From Pelatocladus maniniholoensis HA4357-MV3 (GTDB taxonomy: Bacteria; Cyanobacteriota; Cyanobacteriia; Cyanobacteriales; Nostocaceae), in assembly GCA_019359115.1 (NCBI GenBank), contig JAHHHW010000121.1, positions 1-42,091 on the forward strand: a DNA stretch of 42,091 nucleotides. The letters are read 5' to 3'. This document shows positions 35,068 to 42,091 of this stretch, one piece after another. The notes under the pieces were generated by a model that was given only the letters and a program-made list of their open reading frames with translations, did not search any database and was not told the DNA's origin. Within the stretch, counting starts at the first letter, position 1. Each line of letters opens with the position of its first letter. Made by a program: the position numbers and the translations under genes.

Positions 35068-35343
35068 ATGGCAAATCTCAATCCCAGTCATGCCACCAAA
35101 CAACTATTAGCTGGCTACAGTGGCATTATGTTAGGAGGTCTTGGTATTCATAAGTTTGTTTTGGGTTATACCGCAGAGGGCTTTATTATGCTCGTCATTT
35201 CTTTGGTGGGAGGTTATTTTACCTACGGCTTAACCTTATTCATCATGCAGCTTGTGGGTTTGCTAGAAGGAATGATCTACCTCAACAAGTCCTACAACCA
35301 ATTTGTTGATACTTACTTTGTTAACAAACAAGGTTGGTTTTAG
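35068..35343 (+). CDS. TM2 domain-containing small membrane protein
   Basis: The 91-residue protein has two closely spaced membrane helices with the TM2 pattern: 'AGYSGIMLGGLGIHKFVLGY' (16-35, Gly-rich with the typical His before the F-x-L-G turn), then 'GFIMLVISLVGGYFTYGLTLFIMQLVGLLEGM'-type hydrophobic sequence split over about 38-69. TM2 proteins are of unknown function in bacteria. An AAGGAG site lies upstream of the ATG. No operon partner is obvious; a tiny membrane gene follows 86 bp downstream. Confidence 0.85.
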   Translation: MANLNPSHATKQLLAGYSGIMLGGLGIHKFVLGYTAEGFIMLVISLVGGYFTYGLTLFIMQLVGLLEGMIYLNKSYNQFVDTYFVNKQGWF

Positions 35344-35429
35344 TTAGTAGTTAGTGGTTAATAATTCTCCCTTCCCTTCCTTCGCCCCTTATCCCCTCCA
35401 GGGGTCCCCAATCCTCTCTGCCTACCAAT

Positions 35430-35624
35430 ATGTTAATTATCAAACGTAAGTATATATCTTTAGTATTTTTTGCTTTATTAGGATTGGTATATTTTATTAC
35501 CATATCTAATTTAGATATAAATCCTTTTTTCAGAAGTCAAATTGCTTTAATGCCAACACAGTTTGCTGTCATCATCTATTTGACATATCTGCGCTGGAGT
35601 CGCAAGGAATCGGCTGAATCATAA
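35430..35624 (+). CDS. Tiny two-helix membrane protein, unknown function
   Basis: A 64-residue product with a basic start (MLIIKRKY), a first hydrophobic helix (about 9-27) and a second one (about 40-55), ending RWSRKESAES. I recognise no family. The ATG has no clear ribosome site; repeats of CCCTTATCCCCTCC type precede it. It may be cotranscribed with the TM2 gene. Confidence 0.45.
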   Translation: MLIIKRKYISLVFFALLGLVYFITISNLDINPFFRSQIALMPTQFAVIIYLTYLRWSRKESAES

Positions 35625-35713
35625 ACTTAATAAAACTTCATATTTTTGACATCAAGTCGTTGTTGCGAATTTCGCCTACTCTCGAAGTAGAGGTGCGGTT
35701 TAGCTGTACTTTT

Positions 35714-35841
35714 AAACTTCTTGCACAAGAGCTATAGGTACTCTTATTGGAAAAGGTAAAAGGTAAAAGGTAAAGACTTCTTAATTCTTATAACTCTTAC
35801 CCTTGACAACTAAACTTTTTCCTGGATTTTGCAAGAAGTTT
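35714..35841. repeat. 12-bp inverted repeats flanking a heptamer tract upstream of the Cu ATPase gene
   Basis: AAACTTCTTGCA (35714-35725) and TGCAAGAAGTTT (35830-35841) are perfect and 104 bp apart. Between them lie AAAAGGT heptamers (35752-35775). They may be ends of a small inserted element or a regulatory structure. Confidence 0.5.
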
Positions 35842-35881
35842 GTAAAGCGTTGACGTTTCGTAACAAATTCAAATTTATTTC

Positions 35882-38563
35882 ATGCAACTTGTCCCAAAAA
35901 CTAACCTTTCCCCTGAACCAACTTCAACAACTGAGAAAATCATCTTAGATGTTGGGGGTATGAAGTGTGGTGGCTGTGTAAAGGCTGTTGAACGACAGCT
36001 AGTTCAATCTCCTGGAGTGAAGAGTGCTAGTGTCAATCTGGCAACAGAAATTGCTGTTGTAGAGCTAGAAACTGGTACGGTGGATGCAGATGCACTGGCA
36101 CAGCAATTGACGTCAGCTGGATTTCCGTCTCAACTTAGGCAACCAAGTGGGAAATTCACCGATGAAAACCAAGACAAAATAGATCCAGCAGAACGACAGC
36201 GCCAAGAGATTCAATCTGCACGTAGACAGTTGATAATTGCTGCATTACTGCTAGTACTGTCAACTATTGGACACTTGGGCAATATTGGTGGTATTGTGCT
36301 ACCTGTTTTGCATAACATCTGGTTTCACTGTGGATTAGCAACGGTAGCGCTACTCATTCCTGGGCGCTCGATTTTGATAGATGGCTGGGTGAGTTGGCGA
36401 CGAAATACACCCAATATGAATACTCTCGTTGGCTTGGGGACGCTAATTGCCTACACAGCTAGTTTGGTTGCTTTGTTGTTTCCTCAGCTTGGTTGGGAAT
36501 GCTTCTTTGATGAGCCTGTGATGATGTTGGGGTTTATTTTATTGGGAAGAACATTAGAAAAACAAGCAAGAGGTCAAGTTACTGCTGCGTTTAAAAACTT
36601 GCTTGATCTCCAACCCCAGGTAGCAAGATTGATTTCCAAAGGGGTTGTAGAAAAGCGCGATGACGCGTCTGTACAAACTTCTATGAGTGAGATTATAGAA
36701 ATTCCTGCGGAACAAGTGCGTGTCAGCGAGTGGTTGCAAGTTCTGCCAGGAGACAAAATTCCAGTTGATGGCATAGTGATAGATGGTCAAACTACTGTTG
36801 ATGAATCAATGCTGACTGGAGAAGCTGTACCAGTGCTTAAGCAAAAAGAAGATACAGTGACAGCTGGAACACTCAATCAGTCGGGAGCGATCGCAATTGA
36901 AGCAACTCGCACAGGCAGCGATACCACTTTGGCACAAATTGTTGCCCTAGTGGAAGCAGCACAAACTCGAAAAGCACCCGTACAGAAATTAGCAGATACA
37001 GTAGCTGGATACTTTACCTACGGTGTACTAGCGACGGCTGTATTGACATTTTTGTTTTGGTACTTTATTGGCACTCATGTTTGGCAAGATGTCACTATGT
37101 CCCCTGGCATGGATATGGTGGATATGGCTCATCACTCTAGTGGTGTAGCTGTTCCCATTTATCACTCTCCGCTATTAGTAAGCTTAAAGTTAGCAATTGC
37201 GGTGATGGTTGTATCTTGTCCTTGTGCTTTGGGACTAGCCACACCCACAGCTCTTTTGATCGGAACTGCGATCGCTGCCGAACAAGGTCTATTAATCAAA
37301 GGCGGTGATGTTTTAGAAAAAGTACACCAGATGGATACCATTGTTTTCGATAAAACAGGTACGCTGACAACTGGTAATCCAACGGTAACGGATTGTGTTG
37401 TGTTAGAAGAACGACTTGGAGGACAAGGAGGACAAGGGGGACAAGATGGACAAGGGAGACAAGGGGGACAAGGAGAATTATTTAACAAGTCTCTTGTTGA
37501 TCCCCAATCCCCATTACCCCTTATCCCCTCCAGGGGCCCCACCTGCCCCTTATCCCCAAAGGGGACCCCTACCTTCCCCGATCCCCGTACTCTACGAGAA
37601 GCCGCTTACGCGTCTACGCGTAGCGTCTCCTCTGGAGAATCCCCAATCCCCGATCCCCATCAATACCTCTTACAACTGGCAGCTGCAGTCGAAAGTGGTA
37701 CTTGTCATCCTCTGGCGACAGCAATTCGCAACCAAGCACAGCAGCAACAGTTAGCGATTCCACCAGCTACTGACTTTCACACAGAACCGGGACTTGGTGT
37801 TTCTGCTGTGGTCGAAGGCAATTTAGTACTGTTGGGAAATTGGGATTGGTTGAGTTGGCATGGAATTGCCGTTGATGAAAATGTACACAAGCAGGCAGAG
37901 ACGTTAGCAGAAAATGGTAAAACTGTTGTGGCAGTGACAATTGCCGGAACAATCACCGGACTCATTGCTATTCAAGATACCCTCAGACCAGATGCAAAAG
38001 CAGCTGTTGACAAATTGCGGCAAATGGGGTTGCGAGTTATGCTCCTTAGTGGTGATACACCAGCAGCTGCGATCGCTATTGCCAACCAATTAGGATTAGA
38101 GACTGCTGATGTCATGGCGGGTGTACCTCCAGCCAAGAAAGCAAATGTCATACAATCTCTTCAAAACGGGGAGATAAAAACAACAACCAATCCCAAATCC
38201 GTAGTCGCAATGGTAGGAGATGGTATCAACGATGCTCCGGCTTTGTCTCAAGCAGATATTGGAATTGCCTTACACACTGGTACAGATGTGGCGATCGAAA
38301 CGGCTGATATTGTCTTGATGCGAAATTGTTTAACCGATGTAGTAGAATCTATCCAACTGAGTCGGGTGACTTTCAACAAAATTCGCCAAAATTTGTTTTG
38401 GGCTTTTGCATATAACACATTGGGAATTCCCTTGGCGGCTGGTGTCCTATTACCCAGTTTGCATTTTGTCCTTAGTCCTGCTAGCGCTGCGGCTTTAATG
38501 GCTTTTAGTTCGGTGAGTGTCGTTACCAATTCCCTACTACTACGCCGATTTGCTCATCGCTAA
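35882..38563 (+). CDS. ctaA: Copper-transporting P1B-type ATPase, CtaA-like
   Basis: The 893-residue protein pumps Cu(I) across a membrane; in cyanobacteria CtaA feeds copper to the thylakoid route for plastocyanin. An N-terminal heavy-metal domain has 'GGMKCGGCVKAVE' (Cys29, Cys32), closer to CtaA than PacS as I recall them. Then come membrane helices, the actuator loop with 'TGEAVPV', the metal-site 'SCPCALGLATP' (Cys446, Cys448), the phosphorylation site 'DKTGTLT' (Asp490) and the hinge 'VGDGINDAPALSQADIGIA'. Between the P and N domains, about residues 511-593 are a low-complexity insert (GQGGQ..., then Pro/Ser-rich) encoded by dispersed repeats found elsewhere in the window. Without it the length is about 810. 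All catalytic motifs remain, so it may still work. Start lacks a ribosome site. Confidence 0.9.
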   Translation: MQLVPKTNLSPEPTSTTEKIILDVGGMKCGGCVKAVERQLVQSPGVKSASVNLATEIAVVELETGTVDADALAQQLTSAGFPSQLRQPSGKFTDENQDKIDPAERQRQEIQSARRQLIIAALLLVLSTIGHLGNIGGIVLPVLHNIWFHCGLATVALLIPGRSILIDGWVSWRRNTPNMNTLVGLGTLIAYTASLVALLFPQLGWECFFDEPVMMLGFILLGRTLEKQARGQVTAAFKNLLDLQPQVARLISKGVVEKRDDASVQTSMSEIIEIPAEQVRVSEWLQVLPGDKIPVDGIVIDGQTTVDESMLTGEAVPVLKQKEDTVTAGTLNQSGAIAIEATRTGSDTTLAQIVALVEAAQTRKAPVQKLADTVAGYFTYGVLATAVLTFLFWYFIGTHVWQDVTMSPGMDMVDMAHHSSGVAVPIYHSPLLVSLKLAIAVMVVSCPCALGLATPTALLIGTAIAAEQGLLIKGGDVLEKVHQMDTIVFDKTGTLTTGNPTVTDCVVLEERLGGQGGQGGQDGQGRQGGQGELFNKSLVDPQSPLPLIPSRGPTCPLSPKGTPTFPDPRTLREAAYASTRSVSSGESPIPDPHQYLLQLAAAVESGTCHPLATAIRNQAQQQQLAIPPATDFHTEPGLGVSAVVEGNLVLLGNWDWLSWHGIAVDENVHKQAETLAENGKTVVAVTIAGTITGLIAIQDTLRPDAKAAVDKLRQMGLRVMLLSGDTPAAAIAIANQLGLETADVMAGVPPAKKANVIQSLQNGEIKTTTNPKSVVAMVGDGINDAPALSQADIGIALHTGTDVAIETADIVLMRNCLTDVVESIQLSRVTFNKIRQNLFWAFAYNTLGIPLAAGVLLPSLHFVLSPASAAALMAFSSVSVVTNSLLLRRFAHR
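37411..37661. repeat. Dispersed-repeat mosaic inserted in frame in the Cu ATPase gene
   Basis: Three repeat types in series: GGACAAGGA-type nonamers (37420-37474) followed by a 21-nt segment shared with 21219-21239 (inverted); a 67-bp segment (37520-37586) equal, inverted and with one mismatch, to 33973-34039; and CGTCTCCTCTGGAGAATCCCC (37624-37644), equal, inverted, to 10479-10499 and 33941-33961. The reading frame stays open throughout. Confidence 0.9.
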
Positions 38564-38576
38564 TACAAAAATATCA

Positions 38577-38603
38577 AAACCTCTCCGCACCGAGGAGAGG
38601 TTT
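38577..38603 (+). terminator. Hairpin after the Cu ATPase gene
   Basis: Perfect 10-bp arms AAACCTCTCC and GGAGAGGTTT with a 7-nt loop, 13 bp after the stop. Only three T follow, so termination strength is uncertain. The rest of the gap to 38882 shows no gene. Confidence 0.45.
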
Positions 38604-38882
38604 CCCAAAATGGTTAAAGTTAAGTGGCTTTCATGCATCCCATCGAATTTTTTGTCAGATATTTAGCCTTAATATTTTAAAAGAGTAAATATCCGTTCTG
38701 CCTGTCTCAGGTTAAACTAAATCGATAGTCACTATTTACAAAATCTCACAAAATCCTTGACTCTGTTTCCAGAGCGCCAGTAAAGGTCACTGTAGATACT
38801 AAAGATACTAAGGAGTAAAACATTACATTGTTGTTTGATTCTTAGTTATTACTATGAAGTAGCACAGACTCTGGTTGAGAGA

Positions 38883-39386
38883 ATGGCAGAAAACAATTCT
38901 AAACGATTCCTAATTAATAAGACTTCAACCGATTATAGTAACGATTTGTCAATGGCAGCAGAAAACCATGAAAGCCATATACTGATTGTGGAAGACGATC
39001 AAGGACGTAAGGAATTCACTCTAGAGCGTTCCATTTATTCCATTGGTCGAGATCGAGAATGTGACATCCGTTTAGTTTCACAATTCGTCTCGCGCCGTCA
39101 TGCCACATTAGTAAGATTACCCAGAAGCGATCGCAGCAACAGTCATTATTATCGAATTATTGATGGCGACGCTAGAGGCAAGCATAGCTCAAATGGTCTG
39201 ATGATTAATGGGCGCAAGCTCTCAAACTATGACCTTAAAAATGAAGACGAAGTTGTTTTTGGGCCTCAAGTACGTGCCATCTATTATCTGTTAAAACGTG
39301 ATACAGTACTACCTGGTCAGACTGATGCCAGCGAGTATGACATTACACTTATCAATCCCGGCATGACAGAAGATCTAGAAGATTAA
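38883..39386 (+). CDS. FHA domain protein
   Basis: The 167-residue protein (starting MAENNSKRF) is mostly one forkhead-associated domain, which binds phosphothreonine peptides. Key features: 'YSIGRDRECDIRL' with the conserved Gly-Arg, 'SRRHATLVR' with the Ser-x2-His, and 'KHSSNGLMINGRKL' with the Asn-Gly and Asn near the binding loop. The first 25 residues and the acidic tail (TEDLED) look flexible. An in-frame TTG at 38835 could add 16 residues but has no ribosome site, and the next ATG at 38952 is also possible. It probably links to Ser/Thr kinase signalling, but no kinase gene is adjacent. Confidence 0.88.
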   Translation: MAENNSKRFLINKTSTDYSNDLSMAAENHESHILIVEDDQGRKEFTLERSIYSIGRDRECDIRLVSQFVSRRHATLVRLPRSDRSNSHYYRIIDGDARGKHSSNGLMINGRKLSNYDLKNEDEVVFGPQVRAIYYLLKRDTVLPGQTDASEYDITLINPGMTEDLED

Positions 39387-39499
39387 AAAGTTTGTTGTTC
39401 TGTTATTGCCTTAGTATATTATGTCACATTTTGCTATGAGCTAGCTTGGCACAAAGCTAGCTGTAGCAGATGCCCTTCCCTTGGTTAAAAGCATTGTAA

Positions 39500-39847
39500 T
39501 TATCCTGCTAGGCTTTGAATTAGATGCCAATTACGGTTGTCTTCAATTGCCTGCTTAATATACTCAAACACCTGCCGACAGTGATTATCTAGCTGGAGTG
39601 GTAGTTCCTGGTTTTTAATCACAATACTCATTCTGGTTTCAGTTTCGGTAGCTGTGCTTTTATCAATAAGTACTTCTACAGTCACCATTTTGGAGTAAGA
39701 AACAGTACCGACTATCTCACGTGCCATGATGTAATCCAATGTATAGTACTGTACATCCAGGTTGCAGTCTTGCAGCAGTTCTATAAGTAACGGCTGGAGA
39801 TGGTTAATAGGAATAGAAAGAATAAACGAACAGGTATAGCGAGCCAT
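39500..39847 (-). CDS. Conserved-looking cytoplasmic protein, unknown function
   Basis: The 115-residue protein starts 'MARYTCSFILSIPINHLQP' and has alternating beta-type and helical stretches with no signal peptide or membrane helix. A fold like SRPBCC/START proteins is possible from the pattern (beta strand, then helices 'HLQPLLIELLQDCNLDV', then strands and a final helix 'QVFEYIKQAIEDN'), but this is a guess from pattern alone. It is convergent with the FHA gene. Codon use matches the neighbours. Confidence 0.55.
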   Translation of the reverse strand: MARYTCSFILSIPINHLQPLLIELLQDCNLDVQYYTLDYIMAREIVGTVSYSKMVTVEVLIDKSTATETETRMSIVIKNQELPLQLDNHCRQVFEYIKQAIEDNRNWHLIQSLAG

Positions 39848-40245
39848 AATAGCCCCAAGCCTTGTAACACTCTGTCCATCCTATAATATCGAACCATCTT
39901 AAACGCAAGTCATTCCATTTTGGATTTTGGGTTTTATATTTTGGATTGGGAATTAGGTTGTCTATCTGGACTAGTGTCAAACATTTTTAAATTGGATTAA
40001 GTAGTTGCTGGTTGTTTTCAATCCACCAGATCCTGTTTTCAGGTCGCATTTCTTTGATAGGGAATATCCCATCTTTAGTGCTAGTTCCAGTTTATCAGCA
40101 CTGCTACCATAAAAGATGGTTGTTGACCCACCCACACGGCTGTGTTGCCATCGATAACAGTAGCGATACGACGCTTACCACGGTAAAAGCGCGTGAGAAA
40201 AGGGGAAAGATTCCGGTCACAATAGAGATTGATAGAGGTTAAATC
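39848..40245. other. Divergent gap without a supported gene
   Basis: Holds a TTTTGGATT repeat tract (39917-39950). A minus-strand frame (40081-40308) reads 'RGKRRIATVIDGNTAVWVGQ', which looks protein-like, but its start lies inside the next gene and no family is recognised. An AGAGG site precedes the ATG at 40246. Confidence 0.45.
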
Positions 40246-41166
40246 ATGAAAGTAGCAGTGAGTGGTGCAACAGGATTTGTCGGAAGTCGCTTGGTAGAAC
40301 AGCTCCACAAAGATGGTAACAGGGTATTGGTTTTAACTCGTAATATCGCTCACGCCCAAAAAGTTTTTCCCAGCCAAGCTTTTCCTAATGTAGAAATTAT
40401 TGCTTATACGCCGACAGTCTCTGGTAGTTGGCAAGAGGCGATCGCCACATGTGATGGTGTAGTTAATTTGACGGGTGAACCCATAGGTGAGGGACGATGG
40501 ACACCACAACGAAAACAAGAAATTCTCAATAGCCGTAAACTGACTACTCAAAAAATCGTGGAAGCAATAACCAAGGCTAACCCTAAACCTAGTATTTTAG
40601 TTAACGCTTCTGCTATTGGATATTACGGTACTAGCGAAACCGCGACTTTCGATGAAACAAGCCCATCTGGTAAAGATTTTCTCGCCCAAGTTTGTCAAGC
40701 TTGGGAAGCAGAAGCAACAAAAGTTACAGAAGCTGATGTAAGACTCGTAATTCTACGATTCGGGATTGTTTTGGGTCTGGGTGGAGCTTTGGGTAAAATG
40801 ATTACACCCTTCAAACTTTTTGCCGGTGGGCCTATTGGTAGCGGCAAACAATGGTTTTCGTGGATTCATATAGATGATTTAGTCAAGTTGATTATCCAAG
40901 CTTTAACTAAGCCAGAAATGTCAGGCGTATATAATGCTACTGCTCCTCACCCCATTCGTATGTCAGAGTTATCTACAACTATGGGCAAAGTTATGCATCG
41001 TCCTTCCTGGTTGCCTGTTCCTAATTTTGCTATAGAAGCACTTTTGGGAGACGGAGCGATAGTAGTTTTAGAAGGGCAAAAAGTCCTTCCTAAACGCACC
41101 CTAGAAAGTAGCTTTGAATTTCAATATCCTAATTTGCAACCTGCTTTAGAAACAATTCTTCATTAG
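40246..41166 (+). CDS. TIGR01777-family NAD(P)-dependent epimerase-like protein
   Basis: The 306-residue protein is a short-chain dehydrogenase/reductase of the extended type. The Rossmann motif 'SGATGFVGSRLVEQL' is at residues 6-20; 'GVVNLTGEPIGEGRWT' (about 71-86) and 'VNASAIGYYGT' (about 122-132, with the Tyr of the active-site region) are typical of TIGR01777, and the C-terminal region (about 195-300) matches DUF1731. Plant relatives (GIANT CHLOROPLAST 1) affect plastid division and cyanobacterial ones have been called SulA, but the substrate is unknown. Length is normal and motifs are complete. It is convergent with the PNPOx-like gene. Confidence 0.85.
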   Translation: MKVAVSGATGFVGSRLVEQLHKDGNRVLVLTRNIAHAQKVFPSQAFPNVEIIAYTPTVSGSWQEAIATCDGVVNLTGEPIGEGRWTPQRKQEILNSRKLTTQKIVEAITKANPKPSILVNASAIGYYGTSETATFDETSPSGKDFLAQVCQAWEAEATKVTEADVRLVILRFGIVLGLGGALGKMITPFKLFAGGPIGSGKQWFSWIHIDDLVKLIIQALTKPEMSGVYNATAPHPIRMSELSTTMGKVMHRPSWLPVPNFAIEALLGDGAIVVLEGQKVLPKRTLESSFEFQYPNLQPALETILH

Positions 41167-41276
41167 TTGCTTATCAAGCAAGCTTCAATATCTGCGTCTA
41201 CAACCCAACTTTTATATCAGGTTCGCTTGATTACTTATAATTCCCTTTGAATCCCGCCCCGGTTTTGTCTAACGCC

Positions 41277-41311
41277 AAAAAAAAACTCCCCTCCCCGCAC
41301 GCGGGGAGGGG
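41277..41311 (-). terminator. Rho-independent terminator of the PNPOx-like gene
   Basis: On the minus strand a perfect 11-bp GC-rich stem, CCCCTCCCCGC-gt-GCGGGGAGGGG (41311-41288), is followed two bases later by nine T (41285-41277). The reverse strand has the same stem without a T-run, so the main effect is on the leftward gene. Confidence 0.85.
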
Positions 41312-41358
41312 ATTAAGGGGTGGGGTGCGTATTGGACACAACCGAGAACTGCTATAGA

Positions 41359-41961
41359 TCAAGGAACCAGTAGCTCATGATGCCAATGAGCATCAATGTA
41401 CGTATAGCAATGTCTTTCGTGAATACGAAGATCATCAATGTAGAGAGATTCAATCCAGTCTGCTTTGCAGTAAAAACCCCGCAAGTGCTGTGGAGGTGGA
41501 ATTTGTTGATCACTTGGGTATTTGATTTTGAGAGTATCTAGAGAAGAGAGTAGCAATTGCTGGTTTTGTAGCTTGGAACCTAATGGCTGATACTCCTCAT
41601 AAAAACGATCAAGAAGCTTAAAGGAATAGGGAGCGCGTAACCAACTTTGTTCAACAAGAGATTGAGGTATAATCTCTAACTCCCCACGAATTCTATACTG
41701 TCGTGCCACACAGGGCCACCAGAGTAAAAGCTCATAAGCAGGACTATGCTTGAGTTCTTGCCATTTTCCACTTTGTTCGCTGCAATGCAGTTCAAAGAAA
41801 CGTCCAGAAATGGTATTTAAGTTCATGATGCGTACTCTGGGAGTTCTATCTATTGCTACAGTTGCAAAAGAACATACATTGGCACAAACATCATTGAGAT
41901 CAAAGGCTTTTTGGCGTGAGCTAATTATCTCTGAAATGGGGTCAAGGCAATTGTTGGTCAT
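41359..41961 (-). CDS. Pyridoxamine 5'-phosphate oxidase-like FMN-binding protein (Alr4036 type)
   Basis: The 200-residue protein matches the split-barrel flavin family: 'FATVAIDRTPRVRIMNL' (about 32-48, first strands), 'SEQSGKWQELKHSPAYELLLWWP' with the FMN-phosphate contact area (about 61-83), 'QYRIRGELEIIP' (about 87-98) and a C-terminal 'DWIESLYIDDLRIHERHCYT' stretch where true oxidases have 'RLH..R...R'. Those last motifs are degenerate, so a PdxH activity is doubtful. The Alr4036-like group is common in cyanobacteria and of uncertain role. A strong terminator follows the stop. The start lies 17 bp from an IS605-type right end, so its promoter probably lies in or beyond that remnant. Confidence 0.8.
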   Translation of the reverse strand: MTNNCLDPISEIISSRQKAFDLNDVCANVCSFATVAIDRTPRVRIMNLNTISGRFFELHCSEQSGKWQELKHSPAYELLLWWPCVARQYRIRGELEIIPQSLVEQSWLRAPYSFKLLDRFYEEYQPLGSKLQNQQLLLSSLDTLKIKYPSDQQIPPPQHLRGFYCKADWIESLYIDDLRIHERHCYTYIDAHWHHELLVP

Positions 41962-41977
41962 ACACTATCGAAACATA

Positions 41978-42046
41978 GCGGGAGCGTGAGAACCCCTGCC
42001 TTTCAAGGAGGGGATGAAACGCGACACGACGGGTTTTAACCCGGCG
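41978..42046 (+). mobile_element. Right-end remnant of an IS605/TnpB-type element with following hairpin
   Basis: The 43-bp segment 41978-42020 (GCGGGAGCGTGAGAACCCC... to GGGGATGAAAC) is clearly related to 17752-17794. Six bases later a hairpin CGACGGG-TTTTAA-CCCGGCG (42027-42046, one mismatch) follows, at the same distance as at 17.8 kb. No tnpB precedes it. Confidence 0.65.
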
Positions 42047-42091
42047 TTTCTCTTATTTACCACGTTGATTTTCAATATACTTTTTAACTAC

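Noticed and set aside
40081-40308. Minus-strand frame with a protein-like stretch (RGKRRIATVIDGNTAVWVGQ)
   Set aside because: Start would lie inside the following gene and I could not link it to a family; possibly a decayed gene, but not supported enough to call.

Overview
The window looks like chromosomal DNA of a filamentous, probably heterocyst-forming cyanobacterium (Nostocales-like). The evidence is the very frequent HIP1 octamer GCGATCGC, the short tandem heptamer repeats typical of these genomes, a phycobiliprotein lyase, a flavodiiron Flv1/Flv3 pair, cyanophycin synthetase and cyanophycinase, and a CtaA-like copper ATPase. From memory, cphA/cphB, argH and flv1A/flv3A also lie close together in Nostoc sp. 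PCC 7120, so the backbone seems to be a conserved neighbourhood that has been invaded by small mobile elements. I saw no tRNA, rRNA or CRISPR array.

Layout. 0-1.1 kb: a broken tnpB and a divergent small ribbon-helix-helix gene, each carrying an 80-bp palindrome. 1.1-5.9 kb: an RND efflux operon (adaptor then pump, minus strand). 6.6-7.2 kb: a CpcS/CpeS-type bilin lyase. 7.2-8.4 kb: an IsrB-type OMEGA gene with a structured leader. 8.7-12.5 kb: flv3 then flv1 (minus strand). 12.7-14.25 kb: an HNH-containing IscB with its own leader. 14.4-16.7 kb: type III pantothenate kinase, an alpha/beta hydrolase and a Nudix hydrolase. 16.7-18.2 kb: an AT-rich gap with an ORF-less IS605-type element that still carries a TnpB-like omega-RNA region. 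18.2-24.5 kb: a small basic protein, argH, a small membrane protein, larB, a peptide-type ABC binding protein, ispF and trmD. 25.4-29.4 kb: cphB and cphA, then convergent tatA (only 59 aa). 29.7-33.9 kb: a secreted type I phosphodiesterase-like protein and a CPBP intramembrane protease. 35-38.6 kb: a TM2 protein, a tiny membrane protein and a CtaA-like Cu ATPase. 38.8-42 kb: an FHA protein, an unknown protein, a TIGR01777 epimerase-like protein, a PNPOx-like flavin protein and the right end of another IS605-type element.

How genes work together. CphA polymerises Asp and Arg into cyanophycin and CphB degrades it; argH makes the arginine. Flv1/Flv3 are expected to act as a pair that reduces O2 with photosynthetic electrons. 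The RND adaptor and pump form one export system, whose outer-membrane partner is not in the window.

The most unusual content is (i) relatives of all three OMEGA nuclease families (TnpB, IsrB, IscB) plus an orphan TnpB-type guide-RNA scaffold within 18 kb, with IsrB and IscB bracketing the flv pair; (ii) several families of palindromic elements whose backbone is conserved while the stems differ by compensating changes; and (iii) dispersed repeats that have entered coding sequence in frame, most clearly about 80 codons in the Cu ATPase.
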